Positions 19,815 to 27,500 of a DNA stretch of 39,108 nt are shown in pieces. The notes under the pieces were generated by a model. It was not told where the DNA came from. It ran no database searches and was given only the letters and a program-made list of their open reading frames with translations. Numbering within the stretch: position 1 is the first letter of the stretch; each line of letters begins with the position of its first letter. Position numbers and translations under genes: made by a program. The stretch is from Pseudomonadota bacterium (GTDB lineage: Bacteria; Myxococcota_A; Polyangia; Haliangiales; Haliangiaceae), in contig JAKSDA010000224.1 of NCBI GenBank assembly GCA_022360315.1, positions 1-39,108 on the forward strand. Direction: 5' to 3'.

Positions 19815-20495
19815 TCATGTGAGACCGCATAGATCGACCTGGCACGTGCGCTGGTAGGCGCGAGCCAGATACGTGATCAACACTCGACCGGCCTCCTCCG
19901 CCGTATGGCCAAATACAATGATTCCGTCCTCGTGGCCTCCCATCGCCATGATACGCGTCTCGGCCAGGGTCGAGCTCCGGTACAGACGGTGCACCTCGCC
20001 GGCCATGGCCGGGGTGCCATAGGGCACCGATTCGTCGCTGATCGGAATGCGCAAGGCCCGCGCTTGCTGCCAGATGATGGCCCCGTGGCCGTGGAATACA
20101 AAGCGAATGCGCGGTGATAGATCGTAAATGGCCCCGTGGGTCATGGTCTCTGACGACGGTTCGATGGATCCGCGCGACTGGACCCAATTGCGCCGATAGT
20201 CGTAGCGTTCGACCAGGCAGAAATGCTCGAGACCCACCTGGGCCAGACCGCCGGTCTGAGTGCCGGTTATCAGCATGGCGCGGGCCCCCATGGCACTGCT
20301 GGGCGGGCCCACTCGTCCGCTGACATTGCCGTACCCCGCGCCGCCGTACAGGCTGGGATCCTGGCCAACCAGCTGAGTCTTGGTCATGACCTCGCGCCAG
20401 GCGACCAATTGACAGCAGAGATCGCCATGGCGCCGCGCCGACAATGGCTCGTGCTGATGCTCGGCGCGAAACTTGATGACACCCTCGTCGTACAT
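19815..20495 (-). CDS. Class II aldolase/adducin family protein
   Basis: A 226-residue (from the ATG at 20495) zinc-dependent class II aldolase/adducin-type protein; these split or epimerise sugar phosphates. The metal site is visible: E116 in SSETMTHGAIY, the HxH pair H135/H137 in VFHGHGAIIW, and H188 in GGHEDGIIV. The N-terminal part has GGAGYGNVSGRVG, like the phosphate-binding GNxSxR region of the family. An upstream in-frame ATG at 20594 would add 33 residues of low-complexity sequence and is less likely. The gene is convergent with the sugar ABC operon (36 nt gap), so processing of the imported sugar is plausible. It could also be a methylthioribulose-phosphate dehydratase-like enzyme; the substrate cannot be read from sequence. 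Confidence 0.85.
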   Translation of the reverse strand: MYDEGVIKFRAEHQHEPLSARRHGDLCCQLVAWREVMTKTQLVGQDPSLYGGAGYGNVSGRVGPPSSAMGARAMLITGTQTGGLAQVGLEHFCLVERYDYRRNWVQSRGSIEPSSETMTHGAIYDLSPRIRFVFHGHGAIIWQQARALRIPISDESVPYGTPAMAGEVHRLYRSSTLAETRIMAMGGHEDGIIVFGHTAEEAGRVLITYLARAYQRTCQVDLCGLT

Positions 20496-20672
20496 GTTCC
20501 GATCGAATTGCCGGCCGCCCGGCCGCTTTGCTGGGTGAGAACTGCCCTGTGATCCCTCGCCGGGACGCCCGGTCGAGTTGCGAGTTATTATCATACCAGA
20601 TGGCGCCGCGGCTCGAGGCGACTGCGCGCCGGAACCGACCCGGTCCAGACCGCGCCCTAACGAATGGGTACG

Positions 20673-20712
20673 ATACCGTGCCTACTGAGATTGATTTCAG
20701 TAGCAACGGTAT
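20673..20712. repeat. 40-bp near-palindrome
   Basis: Arms 20673-20691 and 20694-20712 are inverted copies with 16 of 19 positions matching; the core is CTACTGAGAT/ATTTCAGTAG. A partial copy of the inner part (GCTACTGAAT) recurs at 20745-20754. It is about 180 nt upstream of the aldolase-like gene's start and could be an operator or a bidirectional terminator; no run of T follows. Confidence 0.6.
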
Positions 20713-20762
20713 TGCACCCTCACGTGGAGGGTTTTCGTTTCATCGCTACTGAATGCGATCGC

Positions 20763-20825
20763 AGCGCGAACCGATTGGTTTTTCGCGGCGACCGAATCCG
20801 ACCCCAGCGCGAATCGATTCGTTTC
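20763..20825. repeat. Direct repeat, 42-nt period
   Basis: AGCGCGAACCGATTGGTTT at 20763 and AGCGCGAATCGATTCGTTT at 20805 are two related copies; the second contains the perfect palindrome CGAATCGATTCG. They lie in the same gene-free region as the near-palindrome. Confidence 0.5.
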
Positions 20826-21075
20826 CATTGGGATGGAATGGAGGGGGTCTGTGTGGGGATTGTCGTGCATTGCGGTCCGATCGGGGGGCTGGGCGGTGCG
20901 ATTCTCTCGAGTGTCTATCCGATCCGGGCCGTCTGTGGTGCGATGTTTAATCGTGTGTACTGAATTCGGACCCCTGGCGCTGGGATCGGCGACCGTGGCC
21001 GTCGGTTTCCGGCCCAGTGCACGCGATCGACACGCAGTCCACGGCTCGGCCCGGCCAACCGGTGGGCGATGAGTC

Positions 21076-21150
21076 GGGGACGGTGTAAGCTTTTCAACTT
21101 GGCGCCACGGTAGGAGCAAGTCTCCAAGTTGAAAAGCTTACACCGTCCCC
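21076..21150. repeat. Perfect 27-bp inverted repeat (hairpin)
   Basis: Arms 21076-21102 and 21124-21150 are exact reverse complements (27 of 27), separated by a 21-nt loop. The outer ends are GGGGACGGTGTAAGC and GCTTACACCGTCCCC. The right arm is identical to 337-363, and the left arm with its inner flank (TTTTCAACTTGGCGCC followed by GTAGG) matches the copies at 1936-2016. The element starts 13 nt after the stop of the minus-strand lipoprotein gene at 21164. It could be a rho-independent-like barrier, or a MITE-type element with terminal inverted repeats; I see no flanking target duplication. Confidence 0.85.
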
Positions 21151-21163
21151 AACATCTCCCGAG

Positions 21164-22051
21164 CTACCGGGTGCAGTCGGCTTCGCTGGTCACCGGGGTA
21201 AAGTCGACCCGGTCAAAGCTCGCCTTGAGTTCGGGATATCCGGTGTATGCATAAGCGATCGGTCCGACTTGCAGCGTGTCGGGCAGATCGTCACGCTGGT
21301 AGCGAATCGCCTCTAGCCACTCGGATGCCCCGATTTCACGCTTGTATATGATGAATGTCGCACCCACGCGACAAATGCGGAGCTCGGCATCGCCCGACGA
21401 CCACGCAGGGGCGTCGGCGTCGCTGGCGCTATCGACAGTGGTCTTGTTCTCAACCGCGGGATAACCATCGTGCTGGCCAACCACGTTGAAGACGTAGTTC
21501 TCGGCTACAGAGCCGGGATTCCTCGCCATCAGGCCGGCAAACTGAAACGACCGTTCGACATACTCGCCGGGATTGGATGCTTTGCGCGTCTGTACCGCAG
21601 AAGTGACCACGAAGTCACCAGTCACTTCTTTGTGCAGAAGCGGACCAGTGTCCTCATTGTACCACACGCTGTATCTGATCGAGTCGAAGTGAAGCGAACC
21701 CCCGGAAACGACCGGATCAAAAAGCCACTCGTTGACTCGCTGCCACTCTGGATCGAGAGAATCACTGTCGAATGAATCGGATATGGGAAGTGGGTCGGGG
21801 CCAGGATCGCCCGGATCGCCCGGGTCACCGGGATCGCCCGGATCGCCCGGGTCACCGGGATCGCCCGGATCGCCCGGGTCACCGGGATCGCCCGGGTCAC
21901 CGGGATCGCCCGGATCACCGGGATCGCCCGGGTCACCGGGATCGCCCGGGTCGCCGGGGTTACCGGGATCGCTCGGATCACCGGGATCGCTCGGCGCGGC
22001 GGTACAGGCGAACACCGAGATTACCAATACCGGTAAGATAACTCTCTTCAT
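21164..22051 (-). CDS. Lipoprotein A with collagen-like GDP linker and beta-sandwich domain
   Basis: A 295-residue secreted lipoprotein. The signal is MKRVILPVLVISVFAC (lipobox VFAC). Residues about 20-90 are some 22 Gly-Asp-Pro-type triplets (encoded at 21803-21999), a Gly-X-Y pattern like collagen and probably an extended surface spacer. The rest (about 95-295) is a domain shared with the two next genes: ISDSFDSDSLDPEWQ, a Trp/Tyr-rich WYNEDTGPLLHKEV, GLMARNP, ENYVFNVVGQ, AELRICRVGATFIIYKREIG and a closing PVTSEADCTR. The pattern suggests a concanavalin A-like/DUF1349-type beta-sandwich, which often binds carbohydrate. Two conserved Cys (RICRV, ADCTR) may pair. The ATG at 22051 is preceded by AGGAGA; a GTG four codons upstream is possible. 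The hairpin at 21076 follows the stop. Confidence 0.8.
   Translation of the reverse strand: MKRVILPVLVISVFACTAAPSDPGDPSDPGNPGDPGDPGDPGDPGDPGDPGDPGDPGDPGDPGDPGDPGDPGDPGDPGDPGDPGPDPLPISDSFDSDSLDPEWQRVNEWLFDPVVSGGSLHFDSIRYSVWYNEDTGPLLHKEVTGDFVVTSAVQTRKASNPGEYVERSFQFAGLMARNPGSVAENYVFNVVGQHDGYPAVENKTTVDSASDADAPAWSSGDAELRICRVGATFIIYKREIGASEWLEAIRYQRDDLPDTLQVGPIAYAYTGYPELKASFDRVDFTPVTSEADCTR
21803..21999. repeat. 9-bp tandem repeat with 27-bp higher-order period
   Basis: About 22 copies of a 9-bp unit (variants GGATCGCCC, GGGTCACCG, GGATCACCG) arranged largely as 27-bp triplets of units. It encodes the Gly-Asp-Pro tract of lipoprotein A. Changes in copy number would keep the reading frame, so the linker length may vary among strains. 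Confidence 0.85.
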
Positions 22052-22134
22052 TCTCCTATCCACATTCTCCGAATCAATCCATCGAGTCGGTCCGCTTGAT
22101 GCCTTTGTGGAGGACCGTAGGGGGTCGCCAGATC

Positions 22135-22159
22135 GTTATACAAAGGGGGCGAACTTACA
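22135..22159 (-). promoter_or_regulatory. Shared promoter-like element, lipoprotein A
   Basis: On the minus strand it reads TGTAAG, 13 nt, TATAAC, with a C-run between. The same arrangement is found upstream of lipoprotein B (23365-23389) and in a variant form upstream of lipoprotein C (24313-24338). It is about 85 nt upstream of the start codon. The spacing is shorter than for a standard sigma-70 promoter, so either an alternative sigma factor or an overlapping operator is involved. Confidence 0.5.
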
Positions 22160-22389
22160 CATGTTGCTCCCCGATACCCATACCGTTACCCCTCGATAAA
22201 ACTCACCCCATTCAACCCCGTTTTGCTCTTTTAGAACCCTCGTGACGTGAGCATCGGCCGGACAAACCATGTTTTGCCACCTCATGATGGTAGCCTGGCA
22301 TGAGAGCGCAATTGCAGTTGATGTGATCGTGCGCATGAGAAGCTCGAAAAACGACCAGTCCAATATGTAACAGTGAATTCGCCAGCTGT

Positions 22390-22429
22390 CCATTACGGGG
22401 CCTTACACGCCATTACAGCCCATTACAAG
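22390..22429. repeat. Four 10-bp tandem boxes
   Basis: Four 10-nt units in a row on the plus strand: CCATTACGGG, GCCTTACACG, CCATTACAGC, CCATTACAAG. On the minus strand each carries a TGTAA-like or CGTAA box at the same phase, spaced by one DNA turn. They lie between the stop of lipoprotein B (22532) and the promoter-like element of lipoprotein A; the rest of the 480-nt gap (22052-22531) shows no gene. Confidence 0.6.
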
Positions 22430-22531
22430 GTATCAAGCGCTGTATTGTCAGGTATGGCCACCGAGCCGATTGGGGCCGGGCCAGCGTAATAAATGTCGGC
22501 CATCTGACGCTGATAACACTCGCTGCGTGCG

Positions 22532-23284
22532 CTACCGAGTACAGTCGGCCTCACTGGTAACCGGGGCGAACGCGACCCGGTCAAAACTCGCCTGAAGGTC
22601 GGGATAGCCGGTGTAGGCGTACGCGATCGGGCCCACTTGCAGCCGGCTCGGCAGATCGCCTCGCCGGTACCGGATCGCCTCCAACCACTCGGAAGCCCCG
22701 AGCTCACGCTTGTACATGATGAATGTGGCACCCACTCGACAGATGCGAAGCTCGGCGTCGCTCGATGGCCATTCGGGCCCTTCGACCTCGCTGAGGTCAT
22801 CGACCGTCGTTTTGGTCTCGACCGACCAAAAGCCACCTCGCTCGCCAACCACATTAAAAACGTAGTTCTCGGCAGCAGAATCGGGATCCCTTGCCATGAG
22901 ACCGCCAAACTGAAACTCGCCGCCGACTGGCTGGCTGGGATCCGACGCTTTGCGCGCCTGTACCGCAGATGTCACCATAAAGTCACCAGCCACCTCTTTG
23001 TGCACAAAGGGGCCGGTATCGTCGTGAAACCATACACAGAAACTGGTCGGTTCGAGGTATAGCGAACCATCGGCAACAGATACGCTAAAAAGCTGGTCGT
23101 TGACCACCTGCCACTCCGAATCGAGAGATGTACCGTCGAATAGGTCAGATATCGGAAGAAGTGGCTCGATATCGGGCTGGTTCGGGTCGGTGGGCTGGTT
23201 CGGGTCGGTCGGGTCGGTGGACTCGGCCTCGATTGCACAGGCGCATAACGAGACGAGCAGTACAGGTAAGATAGTTCTCTTCAT
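22532..23284 (-). CDS. Lipoprotein B, paralogue of lipoprotein A
   Basis: A 250-residue lipoprotein with signal MKRTILPVLLVSLCAC (lipobox LCAC). The linker (about 20-45) is short and made of TDPNQP repeats in place of the GDP tract of lipoprotein A. The shared domain (about 45-250) runs from ISDLFDGTSLDSEWQVVN to PVTSEADCTR, with FQFGGLMARDP, ENYVFNVVGERGG, ELRICRVGATFIMYKRELG and LQVGPIAYAYTGYPDL in the same order. The start ATG at 23284 follows GGAGAGGA; an ATG four codons upstream lacks a ribosome site. It is separated by about 250 nt from lipoprotein C and has its own copy of the promoter-like element, so the three genes seem to be transcribed separately but in concert. Confidence 0.8.
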   Translation of the reverse strand: MKRTILPVLLVSLCACAIEAESTDPTDPNQPTDPNQPDIEPLLPISDLFDGTSLDSEWQVVNDQLFSVSVADGSLYLEPTSFCVWFHDDTGPFVHKEVAGDFMVTSAVQARKASDPSQPVGGEFQFGGLMARDPDSAAENYVFNVVGERGGFWSVETKTTVDDLSEVEGPEWPSSDAELRICRVGATFIMYKRELGASEWLEAIRYRRGDLPSRLQVGPIAYAYTGYPDLQASFDRVAFAPVTSEADCTR

Positions 23285-23364
23285 TCCTCTCCACATCGTT
23301 AATCAACAATCGATTTCAGGTCAGCTTCATTCCGATGCAGGTAATGATATTAGGTGTCTGGCTT

Positions 23365-23389
23365 GTTATACAAGCGGGGGGCGCTTACA
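23365..23389 (-). promoter_or_regulatory. Shared promoter-like element, lipoprotein B
   Basis: Minus strand TGTAAG, 13 nt with a C-run, TATAAC: the same length and layout as at 22135-22159. It is about 81 nt upstream of the start codon of lipoprotein B. Confidence 0.5.
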
Positions 23390-23534
23390 GATATCGCTAT
23401 TAAAATCGCAGATTGCGCAATCGGTGGCGAGCAGAAGCAGAAATGCAGGCAAATGGCGGAAACGAGACGCAGGAAACAGCGATAGACTGAAGCGCAACTC
23501 GTGACAGGAGTCGAACTGTGCGCGCATTCACGAG

Positions 23535-24248
23535 CTACCGGGTGCAGTCGGCCTCGCTGGTCACCGGGGCAAAATCGACCTGCTCGAAACTGGCCCGAAG
23601 ATCGGGATTATCGGTGTACGTGTAGGCGATCGGGCCAACCTGGACAGTGCTCGGCATATCGCCGCGCGGGTACCGTATCGCCTCGGTCCACGACGAATCA
23701 CCGATTTCGCGTTTGTACAGAATGAATTCGGTATCGACTCGACAGATGCGAAGCTCGGCGTCGCCCGATGGCCACGGGGGCCCCTTGACATTGCTGCTGC
23801 CATTGACAGTCGTCTTGGTCTCGACCGAGAGGTTGCCGCCGCGCTCGCCGACGACGTTGAAGACATAGTTCTCGGCCGAGGACGATGGATTTCGCGCCAT
23901 GAGGCCGCCAAACTGATAACTGGGCCCGACGGGCTCGCTGGGATTTGACGCCTTGCGCGCCCGCACTGTGGACGTGACCATGAAATTACCTTCTACCAGC
24001 TTGTATAGCAGTGGACCCGTGTCAGCGTGGTACCAGACGCAATTCCGAGTCGGCTGAATGTGAAGCCGGCCGTCGGACACCGACATGTTGAACTGACTGC
24101 CGTTGACCACCTGCCATTCCGCGTCCAGCGAGCCGCCGTCGAAGGCGTCGGATATCTCAAGTGGTTCGACTCCACTCGGCGATGGATTGTCATCGCTCGA
24201 GCAAGCGCCCAGAAAAACCATCAGCATAGGTAGGGTCATTCTCGTCAT
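23535..24248 (-). CDS. Lipoprotein C, paralogue of lipoproteins A and B
   Basis: A 237-residue lipoprotein: signal MTRMTLPMLMVFLGAC (lipobox LGAC), a very short linker (SSDDNPSPSG), then the shared domain from ISDAFDGGSLDAEWQVVN to PVTSEADCTR. It has the same blocks as its two neighbours (VWYHADTGPLLYKLVEGNF, YQFGGLMARNP, ENYVFNVVGERGG, ELRICRVDTEFILYKREIG). The start ATG at 24248 is preceded by AGGAGCGAGGAGA. It is divergent from the NRPS-PKS operon, whose promoter-like element starts about 140 nt away. No catalytic residues can be assigned; a surface binding role is inferred. Confidence 0.8.
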   Translation of the reverse strand: MTRMTLPMLMVFLGACSSDDNPSPSGVEPLEISDAFDGGSLDAEWQVVNGSQFNMSVSDGRLHIQPTRNCVWYHADTGPLLYKLVEGNFMVTSTVRARKASNPSEPVGPSYQFGGLMARNPSSSAENYVFNVVGERGGNLSVETKTTVNGSSNVKGPPWPSGDAELRICRVDTEFILYKREIGDSSWTEAIRYPRGDMPSTVQVGPIAYTYTDNPDLRASFEQVDFAPVTSEADCTR

Positions 24249-24312
24249 TCTCCTCGCTCCTTTCGTATATCGTTCACATAGGCGTGACCGACGCCATGGA
24301 TTGTCCGGTCCA

Positions 24313-24338
24313 TTGTACAACTATGGGGTTCCCTTACA
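24313..24338 (-). promoter_or_regulatory. Shared promoter-like element, lipoprotein C (variant)
   Basis: Minus strand TGTAAG, then GGAACCCC and a TTGTACAA end. It is 2 nt longer than the copies upstream of lipoproteins A and B but keeps the same order of TGTAAG, C-run and TTGTA. About 70 nt upstream of the start codon. Confidence 0.4.
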
Positions 24339-24390
24339 GGTACTCCCCTAGGATACTTCAAATTTCTCCCCTCGATACGCAGCTCGTCCC

Positions 24391-24419
24391 TTTACACAGG
24401 CTGTGTCGCTTTCTATAAC
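24391..24419 (+). promoter_or_regulatory. Sigma-70-like promoter of the NRPS-PKS operon
   Basis: TTTACA (24391-24396), a 17-nt spacer and TATAAC (24414-24419) form a good housekeeping-type promoter facing the NRPS gene. The ATG of the formyltransferase-NRPS gene is about 100 nt downstream. Its presence also argues that the frame extension upstream of 24523 is not translated. Confidence 0.6.
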
Positions 24420-24522
24420 CCTCGTTACCCTAGCGTTTGATACGACTCTTTTTGCAGAACAAAAGAGTTTTACACGAACTCGCCCTGCACGCTACGCCAC
24501 GTTTCTATCTGCCCGGGAAGCC

Positions 24523-27500
24523 ATGTCGAACACAAGCCAGCCACCAGTCAAACCGTTTCGCTGTGTCATTATGGGATCCGAATCTCTGCTAATCCACTGC
24601 GCAGAGGGAATCCTGGAGCAGGGCCACGAAATCTGTGGGGTTGTCTCTTCAGACCGGCAGATTCGCGCCTGGGCGACCGAGCGCAACCTGCCTCTTTTCG
24701 CACCGCGGCGCGCCGAACTAGCCGATGCGCTCCGCGCTACGACCTTCGATTATTTCTTCAGCATCGCCAATCTCGCCATCGTTCCCGACGAGGTGCTGGC
24801 GATGCCCAGCCAGTTTGCAGTCAACTTTCACGATGGGCCTCTGCCCCGATATAGCGGCATGTACGCAACCGCCTGGGCATTGATCAATGGCGAGACCGAG
24901 CACGGTATCACCTTTCACGTGATGACCGACCAGGTCGACGAAGGCGACATTCTCAAACAGAAACTGTTCCCGGTTTCCGACGGTGAGACCTCGTTTACAC
25001 TGAATACGAAGTGTTACGAAAATGCTATCGAGGTGTTCGCCGAACTGGTCGGTGAACTGGGTAGCGGCACTGTCAAGCGCCGGCCCCAGGACTTGGAGCA
25101 GAGGACCTACTTCGGGCGTTTCAAGCGGCCCGAAGCCGCGGGAGTCATCGATTGGAGTCGGTCGGCCGCCGATATCGCAGCCCTGGTTCGGGCCCTGGAA
25201 TTCGGTCCTATCGAGAATCCGCTCAGCCTGGGCAAACTCATTGTCGGCGACGATATCATCGCGCTGACCGCGGTCGATGTCGTGGACGGCGAGACCGATG
25301 CGGCGCCGGGTACGATCACCCGCGTCGACGGCGATATTGTCGGCGTCGCGACTGGAAGCGGCGAAATTGTACTCCGCGGTCTGCGCACCCTCGATGGCGC
25401 CGAGCTGTCGATTGCCGATCTGGTCGCCCGCCATGGTATCGAGCAAGGCGTTTCGCTCACGCGCCTCGACAAGGGCACAGCTCAGGCGCTGAGCGAGGCC
25501 AACGCAACCATCTGCAAGCACGAAAAATTTTGGGTCCGACGGCTGGGTCGGCTCGAGCCGATCGACATTCCCTTTGCCGATCGCACTGCGAGCTCGGCAA
25601 GTGACGGTTTTTCCAGCCGGATCATGCCAATCGAGTCGATTGAAGCCGGCGGCGAAAGCGGCGCGCGCGCCGACGCCGCGGTCGCTGCAGTGGCGGTCTA
25701 TCTGGCCCGAATTGCCGATAAATCGCGATTTGCTGTGGGTTTTCGCGACACCGCGCTGGACAGCGCCATCTCCGGGCTGGACCGCTTTTTCGCCACCCAC
25801 GTCCCGCTCGAGTTCGAATTCGACCTGGCTGAGAACTTTGCCCGGGCCGGCGAGACAGTGAGCGCCGAGCTCGCCAACGTCCGCAAACGCATGACCTATG
25901 CCCGCGATGCCATCGCCCGCTATCCGGGTCTGCGCCAGCCCGAATTGCCGGTCGTCGTGGCACAGGTCGAATCGCTGGACGGCTACCAGCCCCCGGCCGG
26001 GGCCGAACTCGCCGTCGCCATTGCCGCCGATGGCAGCGAGTGCCGCTGGTTCTACAAAGACAGCGTGTACAGCGAGCGGTCGATCGCCTCGATGCAGGCC
26101 CAGCTGGCCACTCTGGTCGAGGGAGCCAGGCGGGATGCCAGCCAAAATCTGGCCGCACTGCCGCTTCTGGCCGAAGCCGACCTCAAGACGATTCTGATCG
26201 ACTGGAACGCCACTGAGACTCCCTATCCCACGGATGCCTGTATCCACCAGCTCTTCGAGGACCAGGCCGAACGCCGGCCCGGCGCGCCCGCACTGTCATA
26301 CCTCGACAACGAGCTGAGCTATCGCGAGCTCAATAGTCGGGCCAATCAACTGGCCCATTATCTGGTCGAGCTCGGCGTCGGCCCCGATGTTCTGGTCGGC
26401 GTGTGCATCGAGCGCTCCATCGACATGATGGTCGCCATCTTGGGGATTCTCAAGGCCGGCGGCGCCTACGTGCCCATGGATCCGAGTTATCCCACCGAGC
26501 GCCTGGCACTCATGCTCGAGGATTCGCAGGTCAAAGTTCTGCTCACCCAGCAATCGCTGCGCAGCTCCCTGCCCGAGACCACGGCCTCCATGGTCTATAT
26601 CGATATGGAGTGGGACGATATCGCCGAGCGCTCCACCGATAATCCAGATGGTGACGTCGAGCCGTCCAACCTGGCCTACACCATCTATACCTCGGGTTCG
26701 ACTGGCAAACCCAAGGGCGTGATGGTCGAGCACCGCAATGTCGTCAATTTCTTTGTCGGAATGGACGAGCGGCTCGGCCATTCGCCAGACCGCGACGAAC
26801 CGGGGGTGTGGCTGGCAGTGACCAGTTTATCGTTCGACATCTCGGTGCTCGAGCTGTTCTGGACGCTGGCGCGCGGCTTCAAGGTGGTCCTGCACTCGGA
26901 CTCGGCTGACGACGCTGCCATTGCCAAGCGCCGCTTCCGCCACGCCGACAAGCAGGTGACGTTCAGCTTGATGTACTTTGCCAGCGACGAGGGTGCCAGC
27001 GAGACCTCGGCCGACAAGTACAAGCTGCTCATCGAGGGCGCCAAGTTCGGCGATAAGAACGGATTTTCGGCCGTTTGGACCCCGGAGCGCCATTTCCATG
27101 CGTTTGGTGGTCTCTACCCCAACCCCTCGGTGGCCAGCGCGGCCATCGCTATGATCACCGATCGCATCCGCATTCGCGCCGGCAGCTGCGTGTTGCCGCT
27201 TCACCCGCCGATCCGTGTTGCCGAGGAGTGGGCGCTGGTCGACAACCTGTCCAATGGACGGGTCGACATCTCGTTTGCCGCCGGCTGGCAGCCCAACGAT
27301 TTCGTGCTCAGGCCGGGCAACTTTCCCGACCGCAAGAACATCATGCTGCGCGATATCGAGGTGGTGCGAGCCCTGTGGCGGGGTGAATCGATCACCCTGG
27401 AGTCGCCGACCGGAAAAGAAATTCAGGTTCGCACACTGCCGCGGCCGATCCAGCCAGAGCTGCCCTACTGGCTTACAGCAGCCGGAAATCCCGCAACCTT

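Larger units (their letters stand above)
20596..21075. other. Intergenic region with repeats, no gene seen
   Basis: About 480 bases without a convincing coding frame; open frames here have poor composition and no ribosome site. It contains the 40-bp near-palindrome (20673-20712) and two direct repeats of about 21 nt (20763-20825). Confidence 0.5.

Noticed and set aside
21803..21999. CRISPR-like regular repeat
   Set aside because: Units are contiguous 9-bp repeats in a coding frame without unique spacers.
21732..22199. Plus-strand frame with Gly-Ser-Pro repeats
   Set aside because: It reads the complement of the 9-bp repeat tract; the minus-strand gene has a signal peptide, ribosome site and two paralogues.
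24403..24522. N-terminal extension of the first NRPS (40 residues)
   Set aside because: It would begin inside the sigma-70-like promoter, has no ribosome site, and precedes the start of the formyltransferase domain at 24523.
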